Assembly: GCA_003343815.1 (NCBI GenBank)
Contig: QAKL01000123.1
Location: 1 to 11,233 of the forward strand
From: Clostridiales bacterium
GTDB taxonomy: Bacteria; Bacillota; Peptococcia; Peptococcales; Peptococcaceae
Length of the DNA: 11,233 nt
Direction of reading: 5' to 3'
Made by a program: the position numbers and the translations under genes. The notes beneath the pieces are model-generated. The model did not search any database, had not been told where the DNA came from, and was given only the letters and a program-made list of their open reading frames with translations. Shown in pieces: positions 1 through 6,195 of the stretch (position 1 is the first letter of the stretch; each line of letters starts with the position of its first letter).

Positions 1-27
1 GGCGTTGTTTCCGAGATCTTAGAATAA
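1..27 (+). CDS. possible 3' end of an upstream gene (last eight codons)
   Basis: Frame 1 reads eight codons (GVVSEILE) and stops with TAA at 25-27. The stop lies 17 nt before a strong intrinsic terminator, which fits the end of a gene. The other two forward frames also stop soon (20-22 and 30-32), so the frame choice rests only on how protein-like the tail looks. Eight residues are too few to name a product. Confidence 0.3.
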   Translation, partial: GVVSEILE

Positions 28-44
28 TTTAAGCCTTCGGGCGT

Positions 45-79
45 AAAAAAGGAATAGGCGCTTGCCTATTCCTTTTTTT
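45..79 (+). terminator. intrinsic terminator or attenuator just upstream of tilS
   Basis: A perfect 15-bp inverted repeat pairs 45-59 with 64-78 across a 4-nt loop (60-63), and the descending arm ends in seven T residues (73-79). A small GCC-TTCG-GGC tetraloop hairpin (33-42) sits just before it. It most simply ends the upstream transcript. Only 22 nt separate the T run from the tilS ATG, so it could also act as an attenuator on transcripts entering tilS. The A run on the other strand could support termination there too, but no minus-strand gene needs it. Confidence 0.85.
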
Positions 80-101
80 AAAATTTGGCAGAGGTGAGAT
101 T

Positions 102-1466
102 ATGGAGCGCATTTATAAGTATATAGAGAAGTATGGGCTGTTAAATATGAATGATACGGTGCTTGCGGCAGTGTCAGGCGGTGCTGACTCCATGCTTTTG
201 CTTAGAGCGCTGGTTGATTTGCGTAGCCAATACAAACTTAATCTCGCCGTTATACATATTAATCACAGCTTGCGCGGAGAGGACGCAGTTGCTGATGCTG
301 ATTTTGTCGCCCAAATGTGCGCGGCATGGCAGGTGCCTTGCCGTGTAGTTACAAAAGATGTAGCTGAGTACGCAAAAGAGCAGCATTTGAGTGAGGAGGC
401 CGCCGGGCATGAGGTACGCTACCAAGCATTTCAGGAAGAAATGGCGTGCCTAAATGCCGACAAATTGGCGCTGGGGCATCATTTAAACGACCGCGCCGAG
501 TCGGTAATGATGCATATTTTAAAGGGCTGCTCTCCGGCTGGGCTGGCAGTTTTGGCAGCTAAGCAGGGAAAAATCATCCGCCCGCTTCTTGGTTTGTCTA
601 AGGAGGAAATTTTGCAAATTTGCACTGCGGAAAATATTCCGTATTGTACCGACAGCACTAATTTTGAGACGATTTGCCTGCGCAATAAGCTGCGGATGGA
701 ATTACTGCCGATTTTGAGAAATGAGTATAATCCTCATCTTGACCGCGCTTTGTGCCAATTAGCCGAAATGGCGGCTGAAGATGAAAATTATTTTAATGAG
801 CAAACGAAGGCTTGCTTAATAGCTTGCGCCGTAAAAAATGAGCAATCGGCGGAAATTGATTTAGCGATTTGGCGCTGCTATCATGCGACGATCAAGCGCC
901 GCACATTGCAAAGTCTTTGGCAGAGCTTGAGCGGCAGGCAGAAATTGAGTTTTGCGCAGATTGAGCAAATTTTAAAATTAGCGAGGGAAGATTGCGGCGA
1001 GAAAAAGCTTTCTCTGCCTTATGACTGGCAGATCGTCAAACGCTACGACAAATTATTCTTGCAAAAGGAGCAAATGTCTAACGGTGAGGATTATGTTCAG
1101 CTTTGGCGGTGGCAGGATGGCGAGTTGGTTTTGCTTGCGGGCGTGCTGAAATGCTCTCTTGCAGATGAGATGGAAACTGAGACAAACGCTTATCAAGAAT
1201 TTGTCGACGCTGATAAATTAGACGTCACATTAGAGGTGCGCAAACGTCGCGCAGGCGATAGGATGCGTCCTTTAGGGACAGGCGAAAAAAAGGTGAAAGA
1301 TATTTTGATCGATAAAAAAATCCCGCGTGATTTGCGGGATAATTTGCCGCTTGTTGTTTGTAACGGCAAAATTGTTTGGTTGGCAGGGGTCGCGCTAAGC
1401 GATGAATTTAAGGTAACAGCAGAGACCAAGCGGATAGCGTGCTTGACCTTTGAGAGGACAAAATAA
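102..1466 (+). CDS. tilS: tRNA(Ile)-lysidine synthase TilS
   Basis: Known role of the family: ATP-dependent attachment of lysine to cytidine 34 of tRNA-Ile(CAU), so the anticodon reads AUA and the tRNA is charged with Ile rather than Met. The enzyme is cytoplasmic and usually essential. The 454-residue product has the N-type ATP pyrophosphatase PP-loop SGGADS at 25-30, HINHSLRG at 52-59, a GHHLNDRAES block at 125-134, and the RNKLRMELLPIL and NPHL segments that close the catalytic part. The C-terminal TilS domain is recognisable by RRAGDRMRPLG and a DEFKVT-type end. Length is normal. The ATG is preceded by GAGGTGAG (91-98). Two usually conserved blocks deviate: position 103 is His in the AGREARY-type motif, and HHLNDRAES replaces the more usual HHADDQAET. 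hpt and ftsH, common downstream partners, are absent; the next genes are convergent. Confidence 0.95.
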   Translation: MERIYKYIEKYGLLNMNDTVLAAVSGGADSMLLLRALVDLRSQYKLNLAVIHINHSLRGEDAVADADFVAQMCAAWQVPCRVVTKDVAEYAKEQHLSEEAAGHEVRYQAFQEEMACLNADKLALGHHLNDRAESVMMHILKGCSPAGLAVLAAKQGKIIRPLLGLSKEEILQICTAENIPYCTDSTNFETICLRNKLRMELLPILRNEYNPHLDRALCQLAEMAAEDENYFNEQTKACLIACAVKNEQSAEIDLAIWRCYHATIKRRTLQSLWQSLSGRQKLSFAQIEQILKLAREDCGEKKLSLPYDWQIVKRYDKLFLQKEQMSNGEDYVQLWRWQDGELVLLAGVLKCSLADEMETETNAYQEFVDADKLDVTLEVRKRRAGDRMRPLGTGEKKVKDILIDKKIPRDLRDNLPLVVCNGKIVWLAGVALSDEFKVTAETKRIACLTFERTK

Positions 1467-1469
1467 AAT

Positions 1470-1556
1470 AGCACAGCCTTGAGTGTGAGATGATAAAATG
1501 ATGGCAGACGCTTTTTTGTGTCTGCTAACCATTGACTATATCACATAGGCTGTGCT
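1470..1556. terminator. long imperfect inverted repeat, probable bidirectional terminator
   Basis: Perfect 10-bp outer arms (AGCACAGCCT at 1470-1479 and its complement at 1547-1556) bracket about 67 nt. Inside are a second pairing (TGTGA 1484-1488 with TCACA 1541-1545) and a central hairpin (1504-1511 with 1518-1525, one G.T pair, loop of six T). The element sits between the stop of tilS (1466) and the stop of the convergent pspA (1575). T-rich tracts follow the outer arm on both strands. Its position and symmetry fit a terminator used from both sides. It is longer than a simple hairpin and could be a degraded small mobile or palindromic element. Confidence 0.6.
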
Positions 1557-1574
1557 TTTAGTATTATTAGAGTC

Positions 1575-2246
1575 TTATAAACCTAACTCGGCTTTCATTT
1601 TTGCCAATTCGTCATCGACGGAAGAATCTTTGTCGTATTTTTTCGCGATTTCTTCAGCTGAGTCTTTGGGCTCTTCATTCAATTCAGCCATGGAGTTAGC
1701 TTCGTCAAGCAGACGATCGGCTTTAGCTTCCATGCGCTCAAAGGCCTCCATTGAACCAGTTGCGCTTTTCATCGAATCATTGATTTTGTTGAGTTTGTCC
1801 TGAGTTTTGGCGACGGACATTTTTGCTTTGACGTTCAAGCGGCGCTGCTCTAATTCCTGAATGTCGCCGGTTAATTTATCGTGCATTTCGCGCATTTTTT
1901 CAGCGTTGGCATGAGCCAGAGCATAGGTTTTCTCCAAATCTGCCTGATGAGCCTCTAATTCCTGCTTTTTCGTGATGAATACTTTGACATCGCCCTCGTT
2001 GCCTGCGGTCAATGCTTTCTTTGCTAAATCGGTGTATTTGGCGATTTCGGCGGCATTATCGTCGACAAGGCGTTTGGTGCGTTTTTCCTCAGCCATGACG
2101 GCTGCGGTTTCCTGTTTGACTTCAGCTAAATCTTCTTTTAATTGACGCAAATACTGGTCAATCATTTTGGCGGGATCTTCGCATTTGTCTAAAAGAGCGT
2201 TGATATTGGCGCTCATGATGTCTTTAAATCTGCTTAAAATACTCAT
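1575..2246 (-). CDS. pspA: PspA/IM30 family membrane-stress protein
   Basis: The 223-residue product matches the PspA/IM30/LiaH family in length and layout. It begins with an amphipathic helix (MSILSRFKDIMSANINALLD, 1-20) that in this family binds stressed, anionic membrane. Long charged helices predicted to form coiled coils follow, from about 25 to 185, then a short acidic tail. Family members are peripheral inner-membrane proteins that assemble into ESCRT-III-like rods or rings and limit proton leakage. The start is the ATG at 2246-2244, preceded by AAGGAGG (complement of 2255-2261). It lies 21 nt downstream of the Gly-rich membrane protein and shares its promoter. No pspF, pspBC or liaFSR gene is next to it, so the stress sensor is probably its operon partner or lies elsewhere. 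Confidence 0.93.
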   Translation of the reverse strand: MSILSRFKDIMSANINALLDKCEDPAKMIDQYLRQLKEDLAEVKQETAAVMAEEKRTKRLVDDNAAEIAKYTDLAKKALTAGNEGDVKVFITKKQELEAHQADLEKTYALAHANAEKMREMHDKLTGDIQELEQRRLNVKAKMSVAKTQDKLNKINDSMKSATGSMEAFERMEAKADRLLDEANSMAELNEEPKDSAEEIAKKYDKDSSVDDELAKMKAELGL

Positions 2247-2267
2247 TTTTTCATCCTCCTTGGGGTG

Positions 2268-3350
2268 TTATTGATCTTGATATTTTTTCTCCAGCTCGGA
2301 AGTATCCGTGCCGAATTTTTCTAACGGGGTTTCTAAAATCTGACGGGTGTATTCTTCCTTTTCGCGCTTGCGCTGGGCAGAAGTACGGACAATCATCACG
2401 ATACCGATGATGACAATGGCGATACCTGCGGCGATAATTAAGACTATCATGGTGTCATAGCCGTTGGTAGGATGGCTCATGATGCGATCGGCGGTATCGG
2501 TGAAAGTATTGGCGAACATTTCCTCCAAAGTGTAGAAAGTATCGTTGTAATAGCTTTCAAAGTAGCCCCAGAAAATTTTCAGAGCCTCATTATCCATGAT
2601 AGTATCGGCTTGGTAGCCCTTTAAATATTCGAACTCGCCGTCTAAAGTATCTTTACTGTCGTTTGCGCAGGCAAAGTAGGCAAAGATGAAATGTGCTTCG
2701 TCGTTAAAGGTGTCAGCGTAAACTTGCTCTAAATAAGCTTGTCCCGCGTCACCGTTAAAGTCGCTGCCATTCCAAAATTGGCTGTTGTAGGGCACGAGCA
2801 GGACATAGGGCTGCACGCCTGTTTCATGATAGAAATTTTCTAATCCTTCAATCAGCACGTCTTTTTCGGTAATCCAACCGATGTCGTCCTCATAATAATC
2901 AGTCATTTGCACTGCACCTGTTAAGGCGGTGCGCTCGGTAGTATTGGTCATGCTGTCGGTATCATCGGCGAATAAGCCAACGATGACTAACACCATAAAA
3001 AACGCAATAGCTATCATGATGACAGAGGTCAAAAGACCATTGCCTTTTTTCTTAGGCTTCTGCTGAAAGGATCCGTTATTACCGGAATTATTGTTGTAAT
3101 TGCCGCCTCCGCCGGTATTAATAATTGTGCGCCCCGGCGCTACATAGCCGCCGGAGATGGGCGGGGTATGATGAATGGGACGATTGGGCGAGTGCGACGG
3201 GGGCGTAGGCGTATGCGCACGGGGGCTGGAGTTGCTGCTTGAGGGACGTCCACCGAAACTGCGCCCGCCTCCGGAGTGCCCCCCACCGAAGCTGCCGCCG
3301 GAGTGTCCACCTCCGCCGCCTCCACCGAAACTGCCGCTTCCTCTGGCCAT
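2268..3350 (-). CDS. Gly/Ser/His-rich membrane protein with TPM-like external domain
   Basis: The 360-residue product starts at the ATG at 3350. An in-frame GTG at 3359 lies inside the AAGGAAGTGA ribosome binding site and is unlikely. Layout: a low-complexity Gly/Ser/His tail (1-40), a Pro/His/Asn-rich stretch (41-95), a basic KPKKK patch (98-102), TM helix 1 (about 106-127), a domain of about 170 residues resembling TPM domains (about 131-298), TM helix 2 (about 301-322), and a basic-then-acidic tail with ETPLEKFG (340-347). By the positive-inside rule, both tails are cytoplasmic and the TPM-like domain is outside. The external domain contains a DDIGW start, a TGVQPYVLLVPY strand and many aromatic and acidic residues. 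It is the first gene of the operon with pspA, so I infer an envelope-stress sensor or PspA anchor. The specific function is unknown, and the TPM assignment rests on pattern only. Confidence 0.75.
   Translation of the reverse strand: MARGSGSFGGGGGGGHSGGSFGGGHSGGGRSFGGRPSSSNSSPRAHTPTPPSHSPNRPIHHTPPISGGYVAPGRTIINTGGGGNYNNNSGNNGSFQQKPKKKGNGLLTSVIMIAIAFFMVLVIVGLFADDTDSMTNTTERTALTGAVQMTDYYEDDIGWITEKDVLIEGLENFYHETGVQPYVLLVPYNSQFWNGSDFNGDAGQAYLEQVYADTFNDEAHFIFAYFACANDSKDTLDGEFEYLKGYQADTIMDNEALKIFWGYFESYYNDTFYTLEEMFANTFTDTADRIMSHPTNGYDTMIVLIIAAGIAIVIIGIVMIVRTSAQRKREKEEYTRQILETPLEKFGTDTSELEKKYQDQ
3250..3334 (-). repeat. imperfect DNA repeats encoding the Gly-rich tail
   Basis: Three near-copies of a 13-bp unit (CCACCGAAACTGC, one with a G change) lie at 3250-3262, 3283-3295 and 3322-3334. 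Two copies of CCGGAGTG lie between them (3271-3278 and 3298-3305). Spacings of 33 and 39 bp are multiples of three, so gain or loss of units would keep frame. Each unit encodes an SFGG core on the minus strand. The coding strand is also rich in GG runs close to the start codon. Confidence 0.55.
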
Positions 3351-3416
3351 AAAAATCACTTCCTTAGCTATTTATAAATAGTTTGAAAAATATTTTTTTT
3401 ACTACACACTAACTAA

Positions 3417-3446
3417 AGTATAGCATGATTTGCCGATAATTGTCAA
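3417..3446 (-). promoter_or_regulatory. sigma-A-type promoter for the TPM-like/pspA operon
   Basis: Read on the minus strand, TTGACA (complement of 3441-3446) is separated by 18 bp from TATACT (complement of 3417-3422). The -35 box is perfect and the -10 box is one base off consensus. The predicted transcript start is near 3410, giving a leader of about 60 nt before the ATG at 3350. No sigma-54 type element is evident, unlike the classical enterobacterial psp promoter. Confidence 0.8.
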
Positions 3447-3457
3447 GAAACAATATC
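3435..3457. promoter_or_regulatory. dyad over the -35 box, candidate operator
   Basis: The half-site GAT(A)ATTGT (3435-3443, one extra A) is mirrored by ACAATATC (3450-3457) across a 6-bp centre. The dyad covers the -35 hexamer of the minus-strand promoter, where a bound repressor would block RNA polymerase. No regulator gene is next to it, and the extra base breaks perfect symmetry. Confidence 0.35.
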
Positions 3458-3533
3458 AGGCTGGATTTTTACAAATTATTTTTGCTATATAAAGGAAATA
3501 ATCCTTTGCGCGCGTCTTTTTGCGGAAAAAAGC

Positions 3534-3562
3534 TTGCTAAATCGGTACAAATCGTTTAAAAT
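3534..3562 (+). promoter_or_regulatory. sigma-A-type promoter for trkA
   Basis: TTGCTA (3534-3539) and TAAAAT (3557-3562) are separated by 17 bp. The predicted start is near 3569, about 29 nt before the trkA ATG, leaving room for the AGAAGGTG ribosome binding site (3585-3592). It is divergent from the TPM-like/pspA promoter, with roughly 90 bp between the two -35 boxes. Confidence 0.7.
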
Positions 3563-3597
3563 AGAAAAACAAGAGGGAAAATAAAGAAGGTGTAACG

Positions 3598-4935
3598 ATG
3601 AATGCGTTAATTTTAGGTGCGGGCAAGGTCGGCTACAGCATAGCCTCTCTTTTGTCCAAGGAAAGACATAATGTGACCGTAGTAGAGCCTAATCCTGATC
3701 GCGCCCGGGTGGTAGAGGATGCTTTAGACGTGCGCGTCGTCGTCGGTAACGGCGCCTGTTCCGAGATTATAAATAAATGCAACATTAAATCAACAGACCT
3801 TTTGGTGGCTGTAACGGCTCACGATGAGGTAAATATGCTGGCGTGCCTTTTGGCCAAGCAGGCGGGCGTACCGAAAACTGTTGCTCGTATCCGCAATCCC
3901 GAGTATGCGATGGACGAAAATTTGCTCAAAAATCCCTCGTTAGGGATCGATTTGGCAATTAATCCGGAAAAAGTAACGGCGAAAGAAATTTCGCAGCTTT
4001 TGCATTACCCGGAGGCTATGGATGTCAATTATTATGCTGATGGCAAGCTTTTGATGCTGGGCTTGCAGGTGCAGAAAGATAATCCGATCATCGGTAAATT
4101 AGTCAAGGAGTTGCCGGGAACGAAAGATTACGTCATCGCTGCGATTTTACGGCAAAACAAAGTTGTCATCCCCCGCGGAGATGATGTCATCGGCGAGAAT
4201 GATCAGTTATTAATTATGATGAAAAAAGAAAAGGTCAAGGACGTCGAGGGATATTTGGGCTTTACGCACCGCAAAATCGAAAGCTGCATGATTTTAGGCG
4301 GCAATCGCTTAACGTATTATTTAGCGCAGTATTTGCTCGAAGAAGAGTTGGATGTCAAGATTATCGAGCCGAATTATGAAGAATGCAAAAAGTTAAGCGG
4401 GCTTTTGGACGGTGGAATAATTTTAAACGGTGATGTCGGCGATATTGATTTACTGCGCGATGAGGGTATCAGCGATATTGACGCGCTGATTGCGTTAACG
4501 GACGATGATAAATTAAATGTTTTAACCTGCCTTTTGGCGAAGCAATTAGGTGCGAAAAATCCTGTGGCGCAGATCCGCCGCTCGGATTATATGCCGCTTA
4601 TTCAGCAGGTGGGTATCGGAATTTGCGTTTCACCGCAGCAATTGACGGCAGAGGCTATTTTAAAATTCGTGCGCAAGGGCAAATATTTGTCGATTTCGAT
4701 TATCGAAAACGGCGGCGCTGAGGCGTATGAGGTCGTCCTTACCGAAAAAATGACGAAGTTAGTTAATAAAAAAATCATGGACATTCGCTTTCCTAAAGGC
4801 GCCATCATCGGCTCGATTTTCCGCGAGGACGAGGCGATTATCCCATCGGGCTCGGATGTGCTTTTGGCGGGAGATAGGCTGGTGGTCTTTACCAGCGCCG
4901 AAAGGATCGGCAAAATAGACGCGATCTTTAGTTAA
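3598..4935 (+). CDS. trkA: Trk/Ktr-type potassium uptake regulatory protein TrkA
   Basis: The 445-residue product is the cytoplasmic nucleotide-binding subunit that gates Trk/Ktr potassium channels. It has the full-length double layout: Rossmann (RCK) domain 1 (1-about 125), TrkA-C domain 1 (about 140-220), Rossmann domain 2 (about 228-350), TrkA-C domain 2 (about 365-443). Domain 1 has an intact GAGKVG dinucleotide loop (7-12) and the acidic residue E30 after strand 2. In domain 2 the matching loop is GGNRLT (234-239), lacking the second and third glycines, although E257 is kept. The ATG has AGAAGGTG upstream (3585-3592) and its own promoter. No trkH or ktrB gene is visible in the window, so the channel subunit lies elsewhere. 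Downstream spacing to the next gene is 70 nt, so cotranscription is possible. Confidence 0.93.
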   Translation: MNALILGAGKVGYSIASLLSKERHNVTVVEPNPDRARVVEDALDVRVVVGNGACSEIINKCNIKSTDLLVAVTAHDEVNMLACLLAKQAGVPKTVARIRNPEYAMDENLLKNPSLGIDLAINPEKVTAKEISQLLHYPEAMDVNYYADGKLLMLGLQVQKDNPIIGKLVKELPGTKDYVIAAILRQNKVVIPRGDDVIGENDQLLIMMKKEKVKDVEGYLGFTHRKIESCMILGGNRLTYYLAQYLLEEELDVKIIEPNYEECKKLSGLLDGGIILNGDVGDIDLLRDEGISDIDALIALTDDDKLNVLTCLLAKQLGAKNPVAQIRRSDYMPLIQQVGIGICVSPQQLTAEAILKFVRKGKYLSISIIENGGAEAYEVVLTEKMTKLVNKKIMDIRFPKGAIIGSIFREDEAIIPSGSDVLLAGDRLVVFTSAERIGKIDAIFS

Positions 4936-5005
4936 AAACTGACGCTTGATGCATAGTTTAGGCTTTTTTTCACAAATTAGTATTGTTGTGGAGGAGGGCT
5001 GGGCT

Positions 5006-5494
5006 ATGCGTTTGGTGTGTTTCAGACTGATGCTTTACAGTTTTGGCGGCTGGCTTTTGGAGGGATTGTACCAATTATTGATGACGGGCTCTTTTTGGAA
5101 GCCGAATTTTCTTTTAGGACCGTTTAAGCCGATGTACGGCATAGCCTCGGTGCTTTTATTGGCAGTGAGACCGCTTGGTAAAAGAGCCTTTTTCTTTTTT
5201 GCGCAGGTAATCCCGTTGGGAGTGGAGTTTGTGAGCGCCTGGTGGCTCAAGGCGGCTTTTGGGCTGCAATATTGGGATTACAGCGCGTATAAATATAATG
5301 TAGCAGGTTTTATCTGTCTGCAATTCGCCGTTTTTTGGGTGGTGCTGTCTTATGCGTTTGCCTACTTTTTGCAGCCTAAACTGGCAAAAATAAAATTTAC
5401 TGAGCGTAAAGTGACAAAAGGCGCTGTGTGGTTTTTGTGGGCGGGCTTTTTGAGCGATATATTTTACACGATAATTACCGCTTGGGGAGGGTAG
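5006..5494 (+). CDS. CmpB-type (PF06541-like) multi-spanning membrane protein
   Basis: The 162-residue product has about four or five hydrophobic helices (roughly 4-25, 36-54, 60-80, 98-122 and 139-158). Motifs typical of the 'putative ABC transporter permease' family PF06541 are present: GWLLE (15-19), NFLLGPFKPMYG (34-45), WDYS (90-93) and GFICLQF (101-107). The family name is historical; no ATPase or binding protein accompanies it here and its function is not established. I chose the ATG at 5006 because GGAGGAGGG (4990-4998) lies at the right distance. The in-frame TTG at 4946 and ATG at 4949 have no ribosome binding site and would add 20 or 19 poorly fitting residues. It follows trkA by 70 nt and precedes an unknown gene by 8 nt. 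Confidence 0.75.
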   Translation: MRLVCFRLMLYSFGGWLLEGLYQLLMTGSFWKPNFLLGPFKPMYGIASVLLLAVRPLGKRAFFFFAQVIPLGVEFVSAWWLKAAFGLQYWDYSAYKYNVAGFICLQFAVFWVVLSYAFAYFLQPKLAKIKFTERKVTKGAVWFLWAGFLSDIFYTIITAWGG

Positions 5495-5502
5495 AAGAGA
5501 GC

Positions 5503-6060
5503 ATGATTGATTATACATATTGGCAGGATAGAGTGCGGCTTCATCTGCAAAATGATTCATTCGCCTATCGCGCCGTCTCGGTAGGAAATGCCGCGCATTT
5601 TTATTTGAGATTGCAGGAGATGAATGATGAGCGCGAAGCGGCATGGCAGACGTTTCTGGACGAATTTCAGGCGCGAGAGGAAAAAAGCGCGAAGTGGCTT
5701 TTTTCACCTGTAGGCGAAATAATTCTGCGCAGCGATCTTTTGGACGAGGACGAGCTGATGGTGTTAGCGATGTCAAGCGGCGCGGAGGAGATGTATACAG
5801 ATACGCATAATCTGGCTCATTTTTTGTGCGCGGAAAATAAATTAGCGCTTTTAAAAGATATTTTGAGCATGGAGGATGTCGAGATCGTTCATAGCTTCAC
5901 GAGCTACAGACCGCAGGGTTTGGTAGAAATGTACGATAAAAAAGAAGCGCGGCGCATTTATGATTTCTGCGAAAAATTGAGCGAATGCGCGTTTATCGGC
6001 GATCTGAGCGCGGATTTCGGCATCGGGGAATATTGGATAGAGGAATTTAGCGCCGAATAG
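5503..6060 (+). CDS. hypothetical acidic cytoplasmic protein
   Basis: I do not recognise this 185-residue protein. It has no signal peptide or membrane segment. It is acidic and probably mostly helical, with runs such as EEKSAKWLF, LLDEDELMVLAMSSGAEEMY and DKKEARRIYDFCEKL. Two cysteines are present, without a metal-site pattern. The start is the ATG at 5503, preceded by purine-rich GGGGAGG and GAAGAGAG stretches (5484-5501). An upstream extension into the preceding gene (from 5428) is unlikely because it would overlap that gene by 67 nt. The 8-nt gap to the CmpB-type gene suggests translational coupling and a linked role. No clear terminator follows before the next promoter. Confidence 0.7.
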   Translation: MIDYTYWQDRVRLHLQNDSFAYRAVSVGNAAHFYLRLQEMNDEREAAWQTFLDEFQAREEKSAKWLFSPVGEIILRSDLLDEDELMVLAMSSGAEEMYTDTHNLAHFLCAENKLALLKDILSMEDVEIVHSFTSYRPQGLVEMYDKKEARRIYDFCEKLSECAFIGDLSADFGIGEYWIEEFSAE

Positions 6061-6116
6061 GCGAAATAATATGTAAAGTTAATTTTCGAAAAACGACGTC
6101 AGCAAGCAAGAGACGC

Positions 6117-6145
6117 TTGTATTTTGTTTGAGGCTGTGCTATAAT
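6117..6145 (+). promoter_or_regulatory. sigma-A-type promoter for the activase operon
   Basis: TTGTAT (6117-6122) and a perfect TATAAT (6140-6145) are 17 bp apart. The predicted start is near 6152, giving a leader of about 44 nt. A short inverted repeat (CAAGC 6103-6107 with GCTTG 6115-6119) overlaps the -35 box and could be an operator or a weak terminator for the upstream gene. A TTTTCGAAAA palindrome lies upstream at 6083-6092. Confidence 0.78.
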
Positions 6146-6195
6146 CGGAGACAAAGTAGTTAGAAAGCTAATCATTATAAAAAGAGGTGGCAGAA

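Noticed and set aside
1552..1803. Plus-strand frame antisense to the end of pspA
   Set aside because: Ser/Ala-rich complement of the pspA coding sequence, starting inside the convergent terminator, with no ribosome site.
3175..3381. Plus-strand frame rich in Pro and Leu
   Set aside because: It is the complement of the Gly/Ser-rich coding repeats and has no independent start signal.
3491..3507. Small hairpin AAAGGA / TCCTTT in the divergent region
   Set aside because: Six base pairs of mostly A/T with a 5-nt loop and no clear relation to either promoter.
4936..4979. Possible terminator after trkA
   Set aside because: The only pairing found is AAACT with AGTTT (4936-4940, 4955-4959) across a 14-nt loop; the T run follows some bases later, so the signal is too weak to call.
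4946..5005. Upstream TTG/ATG starts for the CmpB-type gene
   Set aside because: No ribosome site precedes them, whereas the ATG at 5006 has GGAGGAGGG at a proper distance and begins where the family begins.
5156..5776. Minus-strand open frame of 206 codons
   Set aside because: It is antisense to two forward genes with good ribosome sites, has an unnatural, very basic composition, and matches no family I know.
6187..6195. GTG at 6187 as the start of the activase gene
   Set aside because: It lies inside the purine-rich ribosome site; the GTG at 6196 has correct spacing and gives the short N-terminus typical of activases.
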